Below, piece by piece: positions 11,618 to 23,615 of a stretch of DNA of 64,000 bases (position 1 is its first letter; each line of letters begins with the position of its first letter). This DNA is from Paramecium octaurelia (Eukaryota; Ciliophora; Oligohymenophorea; Peniculida; Parameciidae): the NCBI GenBank assembly GCA_905182995.1, contig CAJJDP010000130.1, forward strand, positions 248,001-312,000, written 5' to 3'. A program made the translations under genes and the position numbers. The notes under the pieces were generated by a model. It saw nothing but the letters and a program-made list of their open reading frames with translations. It made no database searches and was not told the origin of the DNA.

Positions 11618-13560
11618 ATGTTTTTGGCTATAAATGGTTCTGCTTTTCCAATAAGGAATGAATTCAGATTACCAAAACTGCGAGGTTAAAAAGGTAGATA
11701 TCGAATTGTTATATAAAATGTAGGTCTTCGATAATCGAAGTCTCGGTTGCAAGAGTAACCAGAATCTCCAGATAAATCAAGTAAATGTTTGACCAAGCCC
11801 TGTAGTCTACTAAAATATCAAGTTCCTGGTTCTATGATTTTGATTGCCAGATCTATGAAGTTTTCAAAAGACTAATTCACTCACAGGCAGCGTGAAAAGC
11901 AGGAGGTTATTCCTGAGATTTTAGACGGATACAAATATTCGTTAGGGTAAGGAAATAATCATGAGTTGGTACAGAGAATCATGGATGCAAGAACTGAATG
12001 GCATCTATGTAAAGAAAGTAATTCAATGAGTATAAATTTCAGATGGCAACAAACTAATAGAGGATATAAATATGATAGACTGATAGCAAATAGTTAATAC
12101 AAACAATGTGTAAATCACTTTGAGTAACATTTTGAAATTTCTAATAAATAATACCTATTTAGAAACCTATGTCAACTATGTGAAGTAAAATCTATATAGT
12201 TAATGTGTAGAATAGTAAATAAAATGTGTTTGATTTTGTTCCTGTTACTTTTGTCCTAGATTTCAACGATGAATCTATAGATTCACAATTTACTTAATTT
12301 ATAAAATTTTTTGATAAATTTGCTCCCAAAGATAAAAAAATAGAGTAGTTGCCAAAAAAGTTATAAGAGTACAAAAAAAAATTGAAAGTACTTTCAATCA
12401 AATATTATATTTTAGATTCAAAGCACTCCCCTTTTGGATAAAAAATTGCATTCCATTCCTCAAAAAGTGCCTAAATGTTAGGAGGGAGATCAATATCTTT
12501 GGCTCCTTAAACCTACTTTCTTAAATAGAGGAAGAGGAATTCATGTAGTGAATGATATCGAAGCGATAATTCAATTAATAAGTGAGTTGTAATTGGGATC
12601 TGCAGAAGACTTGGAAGAGCAAAAGAAAAAAAATGCCATTAAGGCCAACTCATTTGTAATTTAGAAATATATCGAACACCCATTCCTTATAAACAATAGA
12701 AAATTTGACATTAGAGTTTGGGTCTTAGTCACTATGGATTTGAATTGCTATTTCTTTAAGGAAGGTTATATTAGGACTTCATGTGAAAACTTTACTACTG
12801 ATAATGTTGATAATTAGTTCATTCATCTAACTAATAATGCTATTCAGAAGTACAGTGAAAAATATGGAGAGTTTGAAGATGGCAATCAATTGTCATTTGA
12901 TGATTTTCAAAATTATTTAAATGATTAAGGATTCAAGGTTGACTTTTATGGAACTCATGTTCCCAAAATGAAATAACTTGTATGGACGTCATTATAATCA
13001 GTCAAACGAAAATTGAATTTGTCCTAAAGAAGATATTGTATGGAAATATTTGGATATGATTTTATCATAGACAGTGATTTCAAAACTTGGTTAATAGAAG
13101 TGAATACTAATCCGTGCATTGAGGAATCCAGCAGTATTTTATAGATGCTCCTTCCAAGAATGCTAGGTAAAATCTTCAATCATCGATTTTATTATTAGAT
13201 GATGCCTTTAAATTGACTATAGATACAATCTTCCCACCTAAATATTAAGATGATGAACCCACTGATTCCAAATATCCTGTTAAGAAATACCCCAACAATG
13301 AGAATCTATGGTATTATAATCTTGTTATTTTTAGGGAGCCTCTTGGCTGCTTAGAATCTCCAAAACAGTAATCTAAAGCTAATGTAATGCAACAATAACA
13401 ATTATTATATTAATAGATGTATTACTAAAATTAATAGTAATAATTTTAACAGCAGATGCAACAGTAATATCAGTAATCTAGCAGTTAACATCATAATTAA
13501 TTACCATATTATCTACAACCTCTTACGCCTTAATCATCATCCTAATTTTAATCAATTTGA
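11618..13560 (+). CDS. Tubulin-tyrosine ligase-like (TTLL) protein, 618 aa
   Basis: The TTL domain family adds amino acids (Tyr, Glu or Gly) to tubulin tails using an ATP-grasp fold. Seen here: FRWQQTNRGYKYDRL, NHFEQHFEISNK, VPVTFVLDF, WLLKPTFLNRGRGIHV (ATP-grasp), KYIEHPFLINNRKFDIRVWV, HLTNNAIQKY and LIEVNTNPCIE (metal-binding end of the fold). The C-tail of about 70 residues is a Gln-rich low-complexity region. Introns at 12185-12210, 12388-12415, 13167-13198. Spliced length 619 codons. A competing shorter frame starts at ATG 11648 but stops early; the 11618 start keeps the domain frame. Whether it polyglutamylates or polyglycylates cannot be told from sequence alone. Likely acts on ciliary or cortical microtubules. 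Confidence 0.92.
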
Positions 13561-14044
13561 ATATATATTAATAATATGTTATATAAAGTTATTAAGATAC
13601 TAACCTTTCTCCTTTTGAATCAAGATTTAGTCTCTCTAATAAATTTCATTATTAAATATTATAATTGATTAATCAAAGTTGACTATCAATATACATTAAT
13701 AAAAAATTTATTTTTCAATGTATTATGTGATTTTTATTTTTTAATAAAGTTTATTTTCATAATATGTTACTTTAAATTCAAATGAATTAAACGTTTGATT
13801 TAATCGTTAGGCAATATTTAAAATCTCTTAATTTTATTTAATTTTAATGTTGAAGAATCTTATTAATTCTAAAAATGAAATTGTTTAACTCTCATTATCA
13901 TTATATCTTAATATTAGGGGATAATAATAATTCTTGTAAATTCTAAGATCTTGGGATCAAAATAAAAGTTAGAATTAAATGACAAAATGCAATAAATAAC
14001 AATTATGCTCTATACATTAAAATTTTATCATCTGATTATAATAA
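13561..14044. other. Intergenic between convergent genes
   Basis: Holds the 3' ends of the TTLL gene (plus) and of the AGTRAP-like gene (minus). A/T-rich, nothing else recognised. Confidence 0.5.
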
Positions 14045-14553
14045 TCAATCATCACCTGTGTTTTTGAAAGTAATAAAGTTTATTACATTGTCTTTGATGG
14101 CACCTGGAAGCAAGTTGCGTTTGACTTCATTGTTATTACCAGCTGAAAGAAGGATTACTACTATCTATTAATTCTTGAATATTATTAGTGTACTTTGACT
14201 ATCATATTAATCAGGGCTGTTATCATGATGGTGGTATGCAAAAGGGAATCTACCTTCGTGTCTAAAATTTTGAATCTACTCCATGAATTGTGCCAGTACA
14301 CAGCATAGACAAAATCAATTATGAAAGAGAATAACAATAGATAAATTATCCGAGTATGGAACTATATTAAATTGGAATAATTTGCACTTTCTAAAACTCC
14401 CACAAAAATGCAGCAAAAATAAATAGAGGTAGATTGTAATCAGCTCTTCCAAATGAGCTAATGAGCGACGTCAGAATTCCAAATATGAGCACCTTCTATA
14501 CTAATTGCCACCTAAATGTCTCATTAAATAATCTACTAGGTTGGTTCAGACAT
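14045..14553 (-). CDS. Small multi-pass membrane protein, AGTRAP-like, 142 aa
   Basis: After splicing, 143 codons with about four hydrophobic segments: VLIFGILTSLISSF, LPLFIFAAFLW, IIYLLLFSFIIDFVYAVYW and TTIMITALINMIVKIVVILLS. A hydrophilic tail follows (LPGAIKDNVINFITFKNTGDD). Size and topology, including the IIDFVYAVYW-type segment, resemble the angiotensin-receptor-associated (AGTRAP) family; this is a weak, fold-level match. Introns at 14165-14193, 14362-14387, 14512-14536. The middle one begins GTG, not GTA. Start 14553, stop 14045-14047. It shares a 199-bp divergent promoter with the ARM-repeat gene. Confidence 0.65.
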
Positions 14554-14752
14554 CTACGATAATTGAATTTATATTAATATATAAATAACTATGAAACTTT
14601 ATTATTACATATCCAGAAAAATAAGCAATTAAAATTCAATAGAGTGGCATATTATCTAATTTGATTACATAAGAGAATAAAAAGAATTAATAAGTTCATA
14701 TTTAAGTGTTTTTTCTATTTTAGAGATTCTAAATAATATATTATTAAATTTA

Positions 14753-16213
14753 ATGATTGTGAAGTAAAAAAGAGAAGTCTTTCATGTCCAATTAAGAAGA
14801 AATTAGAGAGAACAGATATTTTCAAAAAAAAGAATATTAGACTTGCCACAATAGTAATAATAATAGGGGACTTCAGAATAGGCCATTATACTTTTAAAAG
14901 GAGGAATGTCGAATCAAATGAGTTTGTCAGAGATGTTTTAAGAATTACATTAATTGCTACCCAAATATGGAGATCTTCATTTGAAGACCTTGCCGTATAT
15001 AATTTAAGGAGTTAAAAAATATTTGTAGGATGCAGATGCATCTCTACTTTATATGAATGACGAAGATCGCGAAATGTCAGAATATACAGTACTATAAATA
15101 CTGTAGTATTTGGGATCATTAACCTATCACATTAAAGTAGAATTTGATTTAGAAAATTTGATTGATATGTTAGTGGCAATACTCAACTCAACAGATGAGT
15201 TCAAATTGATTGTAAGGGTATGCTAAGTTTTTTAAAATCTTCTTTTTGACTTCGAAGATGCTTCACCTTATTTACTTAAGTGTGAGATTGTAACTAAGTT
15301 AGCAAATAAGTTTCTAGACTGCAATGTAAGTTATGACTTGAACAATCTTGCTCCTATGTTTAGAGTGTTATAATAATTGGATGGAGTTAACTATTACGAT
15401 TTCAATTAAATACATCCATTGTTACATAGATTGTAGAATGACTCAAAGGTTGATACTTAGATGTATTGTGAAATCATTGAAGGATTCTTTGCTTTCTTAA
15501 TAAAATGCACAAATTAATTGAGTCTTCAGGATGATTCACAGAAACAATTACAATTTTTACTATTTAATAAGTTATTTGAATTTTAATATGTAAATTGGTC
15601 TGTGAGTTTATTATTCAAGTACAAAAATCAAAAAAAATTAGTATAAGTCATCTTCTCATTACTTCTTAATTTGAGTTAAGGAGATTGCGGAAAGAAATTA
15701 ATTTCTTAAGGAGTTTTAACAGCAATAAATGAACATTTGTCTGATAAGAGCGTCTATTAAGATCGACTCTATTCAATTTTAACTAATCTAATAGTTGATG
15801 ATTTTGATAGTGTTATGAAAAGTGGAATTTTAAAAAAAGTTCATTCTCAATTTGAATAAGGATTTTATTCTGCTGATTACATAAATGAATTAATGTATTG
15901 CGTCTCAAATGCTTTTTACACAGCAAGTGAGAGTTAAATACTAGAATTAATAAAGCTTAGATTGGCAGACTGTTTAGTCTTATATATCAGTCAATAGCCA
16001 ATGGAACTTTTAGACTTAGAATTGTGTAGTGCAATCTTTTCAGCAATACATTCAGTTTTTGTTAAGTAACCCTAGAAGTCTGTGTACAGTTTAAAGAAGA
16101 AATTACGAAATGATTCTATATTCCTTGCAAGGAGCAGTTAAATATATGACATAAGTTAGAAGGAAGACAAAGAATATGAAGAAATGGTAAAATATTTGAG
16201 CAAAAATGATTGA
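14753..16213 (+). CDS. ARM/HEAT-type helical protein, importin-alpha-like, 486 aa
   Basis: A single exon of 487 codons, ATG 14753 to TGA 16211-16213. The N-terminus (KREVFHVQLRRNQREQIFSKKR) is a basic helix resembling an importin-beta-binding domain, which would link cargo to importin-beta for nuclear import. The rest is a long series of amphipathic helices (LPYIIQGVKKYLQDADASLL, LQILQYLGSLTYHI, LVAILNSTDEFKLIVRVCQ) as expected of ARM repeats. Canonical importin-alpha Trp-Asn repeat signatures were not seen, so this may be a divergent importin-alpha or another ARM protein. Confidence 0.65.
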
Positions 16214-16351
16214 TGTTTTATTTATATTGGGTTACTTTAAGATGTTACATATATATTAAATAGAATTTTATATAATTTCTAGAAGTGTTCTAATCATAAA
16301 TTGAAAATAAAAAACAATTTGAAGATTTAAATCAAAATTTATAAGTGCTCT

Positions 16352-17323
16352 TCAACCTTTTTTAGTTTTCTTTTTAGCCACAATTACCTCTGTGGATTAC
16401 TTAGAAAAAAAATGTTATTATGAATTGGCTTGTCCTTTATCTACCTAACTACCTGATTTAGTAGATTTTCTTTTGACTTAATCAGTTCTAGGAGTATTAA
16501 TATTTTATGCATTTGATCTACTAGATTTGTTATTGTTATTGTTATTGATATTATTATTCGTATTAGTCAAGTTAGCATTTGAACTATTTGGAATACTAAC
16601 CTATATATTCGATTAATTATTTGACGGTAGTTCTTTTGTCTAAATTCCACCAGTATTGTAGAATAATTTACTCTTCATTCCATCATGTACTTATTTCATG
16701 TCTTCTCCTAGAGCATCAGCTAATTATTTAGATAATTCACTTATGTTTGCTTACTTGTCCTATATAGGTTTTTGCTCTTATTATTGTTTAGGGATTGTTT
16801 TTCTCATTTCCAAATTTTCTATTTTCTCTTTGCTTTATTCTTTACCATTTTAATCCAATTTTTCACTTAGATCATCAAGGATTGGATCCTAAAAATGTTT
16901 CAGAGTAATTTCATTATCATTATTTTCCATCATTTCCAACCATTTATTTTCTGATGATGCATCATCTGTCTATTTGCAATTCTGCTTTTTCTCATTTGGT
17001 TGTTTTTGATTGCATTGTTCTGAACCCAATAATTAGATTCTGATTTTTTTGATATCTGTGTCTATTTAATCAAACCTTTTGTCCAAATCAGTCTTAAAAA
17101 CAAATAAATCATCTATCTGTGTTCAATTTAATCATTACTTCTTAATCAGCAACCACATAAACAGGTTTCCTTTTGTTCTTATTTTCCTTTAACTCATTAA
17201 TTTATTGTATTAGAATAGCATTTATATCTTGGATTTCATCTATTTTCACTTACTGCCATATAAACTATTTCTTACATATTCTTCGATTTATTTCTCTATC
17301 TCTTTGGAAGCACCACATCCCAT
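16352..17323 (-). CDS. MGCGAS-start protein, 308 aa, likely lipid-anchored coiled coil
   Basis: Starts Met-Gly-Cys-Gly-Ala-Ser-Lys: Gly2, Cys3 and Ser6 form a strong N-myristoylation and palmitoylation signal, so membrane anchoring is likely. Next come coiled-coil-like stretches (IDEIQDINAILIQQINELKE, DDLFVFKTDLDKRFDQIDTD), an acidic middle, then an Asn/Ser-rich linker and a basic end (VIVAKKKTKKG). Introns at 17117-17138 and 17253-17275, both ending in CAG. Spliced length 309 codons. No enzymatic domain was recognised. Confidence 0.75.
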
Positions 17324-17890
17324 TTTAATTTATAAAAATAAATTCAATTGAAATTAATAAATCAATTGTAAATATAGTACCAATTAAAACAACAAAGCCT
17401 TTATATTTAAAATCAATTTTTTTGTAAATTAAAACTAAATAAATCACTTTCAATATTTACTCTAGTATATATTTTATAAATTTAAACAAACTCAAAAGTT
17501 TGAATTATTCTCTTATTGATCAATTAATTATAAGTCAGTATTTATTTAAGATTACTTAATTTACAATCCTTAACATGTAGTGAACTTGATTTTTATCTAA
17601 ACCCTCTCAAAGGAATTTGCATTAGTACTTTAAATACAATAGATAAAGAAAATTCTTAGATGAATGAATTTAAGATGTAAATTTATACATAATCTACAAA
17701 TTATAACAGGGTTGTTTTTATTATAAAATTGCAGGTCTGTGATTGATAGAGACTTTATTCATTCAAAAATATTTATGAATATTGAATGAAGAACCAAAAA
17801 TTGCACTTTCTGCAATATACAAATGCTATTCTTAAAATCTTTTGTTAAGATAATATTTATAATTTTAACAAAAATTTAATAAATTTATAA
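17324..17890. other. Divergent promoter region
   Basis: A/T-rich spacer between two divergent genes. No gene, RNA or named motif was recognised. Confidence 0.4.
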
Positions 17891-18789
17891 ATGAAAACAA
17901 TTCAAAATCCAACTCAATATTTCTTTGAGTAATCAAACAATCCTTCAAGCGAATATTTACCAAAAATAAATGAGTTCCTTAGTAAGTTGTTAAATCAAAA
18001 GCAATGTGTTTTATGCAAGAATGATTATAATATGAAGGATAGATTGCCACGAATATTGATTCATTGTGGTCACACAATTTGCACTGCTTGTCTCACAAAT
18101 TTCTACAGGTAGTGATTGTTTATATGGTAAATGATAGAAATAGAAGAGTTAGATGTCCACTCTGTTTAAAGTTAATAAAGCATCTCGATTCTGTTGATAG
18201 ATTACCTGTATCACATTGTATCTGATATATCTGTAGATTAATCATTCGATATTCACAAGAATGTCTAATGACATAAACAACAAGAGTAAATTGCATGGTG
18301 GCACAGAAGTGATAGATCCGTAACAATACTTATTCAATTAATTTTAATAATCAGCGTTATAATCATAAAAGGCAAGACAACAAGAGTAAAACACTCATCC
18401 TTAAGTTGATTCCGACTCAGGATTAGAGTTTTGTGAGTTCCACACTGACAGAGTGAAACACTTTTTTTGTATGAAACACAAAGTTACATGTTGCAGAATT
18501 TGTTCTGAGATGATTCATCAAAGGAAAGTAATTGAATAATTTAAGTAGGATTGCATAGTGGTGGATTTGTATGAGATCGAGGACGTGCCTCAGTTTTTGA
18601 AGGAGGCTTATCAACTCAATGAAGACAATAATAATAATCAGTAGATGGATTAAAGGAGATAAGATATGGGTTTTATTTAGGATAGCGAGTAAAGTAAGAG
18701 TGTTGAATAGTGTAGATGCTGGGGAGAATTAATTTAATGATGATGATTTGGAAGATGAATTTGAGGACAACAGTGTTTAAAGTATCTGA
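17891..18789 (+). CDS. RING-finger and B-box-like zinc protein (TRIM-like), 272 aa
   Basis: The N-terminal RING has CVLCKND, then HCGHTICTACL and CPLC, the C3HC4 pattern of ubiquitin E3 ligases that recruit an E2. It is followed by a second zinc-binding region (CEFHTDRVKHFFCMKHK then CRICSEMIH) of B-box type. The tail is Gln- and Asp/Glu-rich (DDDLEDEFEDN). Order RING, B-box and helical tail is TRIM-like. Introns at 18109-18137, 18208-18236, 18689-18710. Spliced length 273 codons, start 17891, stop 18787-18789. Substrates cannot be inferred. Confidence 0.85.
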
Positions 18790-18911
18790 GATATTCATAT
18801 AATCGATATACATTTATATAAAATAAGTGGGTTTTACAAGGTGGGTGTGAATTATTCTTAATAATTACTAATTCAAGTTATTGTTGCATTTATAAAATTT
18901 AATAATATTGA

Positions 18912-19613
18912 ATGGCTCACAAGTTATCTTAGAATTGGGTCTTCTGGTATGCTCCAAGAGGCAGGAAGGCTATAGCAGGATCAGATCATTATGATGTAAA
19001 TCTAAAAGAGATCGGGGAATTTAATACAGTGGAGGAATTCTACAGTTATTATTGTTATTTACAGAGACCAAGTGAGGTAAATAATAGTTGAGATGTGATA
19101 GGTGGACATCGATAATAAGATCATGATGTTCAGAAAGGAGCATAAGCCAATGTGGGAGGAGTGTTTGGACGGTGGAACTTGGATTATCCACTTTAAGAAG
19201 AGGGAAGGCGAATTGCTGAATAAGAAATGGGAGGCTCTTCTCTTAGGTTGTTGGATTTGGGTTATCAGTAGCATGCATAGGAGAGGAGTTCGATGATGAC
19301 AATGTCATTGGAGTGGTGCTTTCGATTAGGGAGAGGAGAAATTTGTTAGAGATCTGGTTGAAGGACAGGAGGGAGAGTGAGAAGATCAGGATAGGCGAGA
19401 AGTTGAGAGTGGCACTCGAGATGGATCCTAACAACCTCACCTTCTTTTTCAAGGAACACAGTAAGAGTTTAAATGTATCCATCACATCTATGAGTTTAGG
19501 ATAAATCGACCATGAAGGGAGCTGAATCCTACACCTTTGTCAAAACTCCCCTTGAAACTCCGTAGACAGAACCTAAAGGACATCATCCAGACCTAGATTA
19601 ATTCAAGCTTTGA
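18912..19613 (+). CDS. eIF4E-family cap-binding protein, 4EHP (eIF4E2)-like, 208 aa
   Basis: Binds the 5' cap of mRNA. Seen here: WVFWYAPRGRK, IGEFNTVEEFYSYY, KPMWEE (second cap-stacking Trp), GGTWIIHFKK, LLACIGEEFDDDNVIGVVLSI and KEHSKSLNDKSTM. The first cap-stacking Trp of eIF4E (TWQANL) is replaced by Tyr (HYDVNL), and the WYAPR/IGEF context matches 4EHP, which usually represses translation. Introns at 19077-19101, 19247-19271, 19475-19499. The middle one begins GTT but is required to join LLLA to CIGEEFDD. Spliced length 209 codons. Start 18912, stop 19611-19613. Confidence 0.88.
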
Positions 19614-19784
19614 TTAATTATATACAAAATAAATGGACTTACATATTTTAATGATAAATCAATTTGATAATCCGTTGGAATGAGTATTCAAGGGTGCAAA
19701 TTGTGCGGAATATTAAATATGATATAAATGCACCTATTGTATTAAGAATAAAATCAAAATTTAGAATATCTAATTGTATATATC

Positions 19785-20296
19785 ATGCAGATTCAATCTG
19801 AGTACACATTTAACTTTGATTGGGAGACTGTAGTTAAAGGCTTCTGGAGAAAGTATCCATGCAAGGAATTCGATTTCATCAAGTTCAATCAAGTTGTTGA
19901 TATGATGCTTAATGACAATAATACTATGTCAATTAAGAGAATCGTATGATCTCATTCAATCTAAACTTAGGTCTACGCTCGCAAATTCATGGTTTGGTGT
20001 TTGACTCTGGAAGAGATCACTTTTGATATTGAGAATAGAAGCATGCAGATGCAAACTAAATTACTGAAAGCCTGCAAGTATTATCCCAACCTTTCAGGAG
20101 ACGAATCAATCATTTATAAAGCAATAGACGATCAAAAAACTCACTACTCTGTATATAAGCATCATTTAAATAGAAACTATTGTCCAATTTCCATCAAACC
20201 TTTGTGACTAAATTGTTATCTCAATTCAACAGTTCATTTAAAAAGGGCATTGAGGTAGTCGAAGCTAGATGTAGAGAACTTTAAAACAAATAATGA
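19785..20296 (+). CDS. PRELI/MSF1-domain protein, 153 aa
   Basis: The PRELI family moves phospholipids (phosphatidic acid or phosphatidylserine) across the mitochondrial intermembrane space. Seen here: an N-terminal YTFNFDWETVVKGFWRKYPC, the typical start of this domain; a middle with RKFMVWCLTLEEITFDIENR; and a C-terminal KKGIEVVEARC helix. It is slightly shorter than usual (about 170-190 aa). Introns at 19944-19970 and 20151-20173. Spliced length 154 codons, stop 20294-20296. Confidence 0.8.
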
Positions 20297-20347
20297 CAAT
20301 AAATAAATTTTTAACTAATAATCAATTATTTATTATAATTTTTTATC

Positions 20348-23300
20348 ATGTAAAAGAAAAAACCCTAATTCCCTTAAATTAAAGACTTCGAGATAATAGA
20401 TAAATTTCAATCCAAGAAACAAACCAAAACCATTCCATATTCCCATAGCCAATTCATCCAGGAGGAGGAGGAACAGTCCTCGTCTTAGATCAATCTGTTT
20501 GGCCACTCTAAACCGTCCTTCTTAATGACTTTCCCTCAACAACCAAGAGACTGTCAAGGCAGTGAAGAAATAAAGGCTCCCACTATCATAACTAATATGA
20601 TTTCCAATAAAAGTCAAGAATAACTAGCGATTAAAAAGGAGTGTAGACGTCCTTTTAAATATCTAGATGAAAGCTCAGAGTTTTCATCCAAGATGAATTC
20701 AGTAAAAATACAATGGAAATACTTATCTAGATACGATCAATTTTTGAGGATTAAAAAGCTTAGTAAATCAATTAGGAGAGGGTCAAATTACTGGTTAATC
20801 AAATGAAAGTAAAATTTTTGAATTTAATTCATTATTCAAAATATAATGATCCCATTCTAACTCAAGAATATTAGGAACGTAAAAATTAATTTCTAATAAA
20901 TTATAGTTTCACCCCTCAAGTACCATTATTTCACTATGTATATATTTTTATCCACCACCTTATCAAATGTACTTTCATGTATTTTTATCCCGCTTGTCCA
21001 ATTCTTCGATGTCTCCTAACTTACTACTATTATTTCTCAAATAGTATATGGATTGACAATTCTGATTATCTTCTAAGATTTGCTTTGTAAAAGAGGCCCA
21101 TACAAAATGTAGAGAGGAGTCATCAAAGTGGATTTCAAAGATAGCAATAAGAAATTCCTTGACATTTTAAGAGTGTTCTTTTTAACTTTTGCCACTCTCA
21201 TTGAAGTAGATGAGAAGATAAAATTAGTGTCAGTCTTGTTGATGATGCTATTCTAATTCATAAGATAGGCAGAAAATTTTGAAAATATCTATAGATCCAC
21301 TCATCATTTCATTTTTATTCTTCAACTGTGGATTTCAATCATAATATCCTTCACTTGCATCTATTAAGGTATTTATGCAGAATAATAAGAGTTTCTCATT
21401 AAGAAGAAGATCCGAATCTCTATTTTTGTCTTACTCTTGCTGTCTCTCTATTGACTCATAGTTCAAATGTTTGTAAAACGATATATTAGCATTTTAGAGA
21501 TTGAAGTCACAAATAAAAATGCTCTTCTGATATCCTTTTACATGATCATATGTTATCTCTGTATAGCCTATACCACTATGATATTATATGTTTGGATGAA
21601 GCCAGAAATAGAAATTGAGGAGGAGAAATAAAAGTTGCTCAAAGGATTTGTGGAAAGATTTAGGGAGAAATGCGAAAACGATGGACTTTTAAAGAGATGC
21701 TACTCCTATTTGGAATTCAGAATAGATGTAAATAATATCGTAAATATTCTAGGAAGACTTAAACAAAACTAAGGATCAACTAACGAAGAAACTCAGTCCT
21801 GAATTAGAGGATGAGATAGACATATCTTTGAGATCAACCATGATAGATAAAATTGAATTGCTGACTAGATTCTCTCCTTAATTTAAATAACAATTGATAT
21901 ATGAAATAGAATAAGTGAAATTTAATCCAGAGGACAACATAATAATTGTAAGAAATACAACTATTCAAGGAACATCAAATAGACGATCTAGGATTGTTTT
22001 ACATATTAAAAGGATAAGTGAAGGTTCAATTTTTAGGTTCTTCTTTTGGTAATAATAAAAGAGCAGTTACAACTTTAAATGAAGGTTCCACATTTGGATA
22101 GTATTCATTTATCACAGGAATTCCTTCAAATATTAGTATTTTCAGTTCTGGAGTAACAACGTTGATGAAGATAAAGAGATCTGATTTCATTTAAATAATA
22201 TCAAATTATCCATAGGACAATGAAACATTTTGCACACTAAAAGACAATGCCTTTTATAATTAAAAGCTATTTGAATGTTATTATTGTAAAATCAGAGGAA
22301 ATTACATCATAGAGTGTAGGCATTTATAATATTTTCCTTAAAGAGTAAACGCTATAGAAAAATATCTTTATACCGCAAAGTAATAGAGAAGGTATTTTGC
22401 TAGAAGATTAAGAAAATATTTTGCTTGGCAAGACATGAATTTAAATCAGGATAGAGCTAGATAATATGCCAATAAGTAAAGCTAAGAATTTGTCTCCGAT
22501 GAATTACCAGATCCTTCCCAGTTGCCTTATTCTGAAAGTAAAGAATCTTTTTAAATTAGATTAAACATACCAATCGGTTAGTTTTGTTAGTAATTCGTTG
22601 GCATAAAGAAATTAAAGTCCAGATCAATATCAATCAGTGAGCAACGTTGAAAGTTTTGATCAATTTAATATCGAATAAGAATGCTCAGATGAATAAACCA
22701 TCCATATCTAAGAGCCATAATCTAGAAGTATTAGAAAGAATTCCAATATAACCACTTTAAAAACAGCAGGTTTCCCTATTAATGGTGAGCCAAATAACTT
22801 AGCAAGTGTAGGAAATAATATATCAGTGATAGAAAAGGATGATAGAGATATCTTAAATCAATTGCAGGAAGCTTAGATGAACAAAGATAGAACTATACTC
22901 TTCCCTGCAGTACGTAACAATGGTTAAAGCAAATAAAAATTTCAATATGTCAAAGAATCATCATAAGGAATCTTACTAAGAGAAGATCATTCTCATCAGT
23001 AATAATAATAGTAATAGTAACTATCTCATACAACATTGAAATAATCCATTAGACAACCCTCATGTAGATCGTAGACATATTCTAATTCCTTGTCGAAGGA
23101 TGTCTCTAATAATCCTTCTTCAAATTCCAAATAAAATAAATCATAAAAATTATCTATTTTATCTAGTTAAAACAGATTCTATGAATAGTATGGACTTAAG
23201 AAATAAAACAGTTCTAAATCTCTAAGTGATTAAAACAAGTAAAACAACAATAGAAGTTTAAAATCAACCACTAGACAAAGTACTCCCAATTAAATGTCCT

Positions 23301-23585
23301 AGTTCCATGCTATATCCACTCCAGAAGTAATATAAATTCTTATAATAGAACCAAGGATACTACATTAACGATTTGTTATTCAATAAATTTGAAACAATGA
23401 AGGAGTATAAAATTTACTATCCTCATAATAATTGCACGCAAGTTATTGATCGCTACATCAAATTTTTAGATTCTAACAGATAAAATTAATTTAAAAGGAA
23501 AAAGCTAAATCATAGTACTCCTTATTCAATTAAATGCTTTGTTGCGTCTAAAATTAAAAGAGTTAAAAAGCTATTATAAAACTGA
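20348..23585 (+). CDS. Cyclic-nucleotide-binding ion channel-like protein, 1029 codons with internal TGA
   Basis: Typical layout of the large Paramecium CNG/K+ channel family: a Gln/Lys-rich cytosolic N-terminus; several membrane segments (MYIFLSTTLSNVLSCIFIPL, IVYGLTILIIFQDLL, IISFTCIYQGIYA, ISFYMIICYLCIAYTTMILY); and a linker. A cyclic-nucleotide-binding domain follows (LGLFYILKGQVKVQF, EGSTFGQYSFITG), then a Cys motif (CYYCKIRGNYIIEC) and a tail with FETMKEYKIYYPHNN. Introns at 20702-20730, 20879-20906, 21728-21752, 21948-21969, 22538-22559, 23327-23348. The spliced length divides by three. Two oddities: an in-frame TGA at 21452-21454 between the fifth segment and the pore, and no GYGD selectivity filter. 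It may be a pseudogene, carry a base error, or be non-conducting. Confidence 0.8.
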
Positions 23586-23615
23586 CTAATTATTTAAATA
23601 AAAATAATTATTAAT

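Noticed and set aside
21452-21454. Selenocysteine at the channel TGA
   Set aside because: No reason for Sec in this family and no supporting structure was seen; error or decay is more likely.
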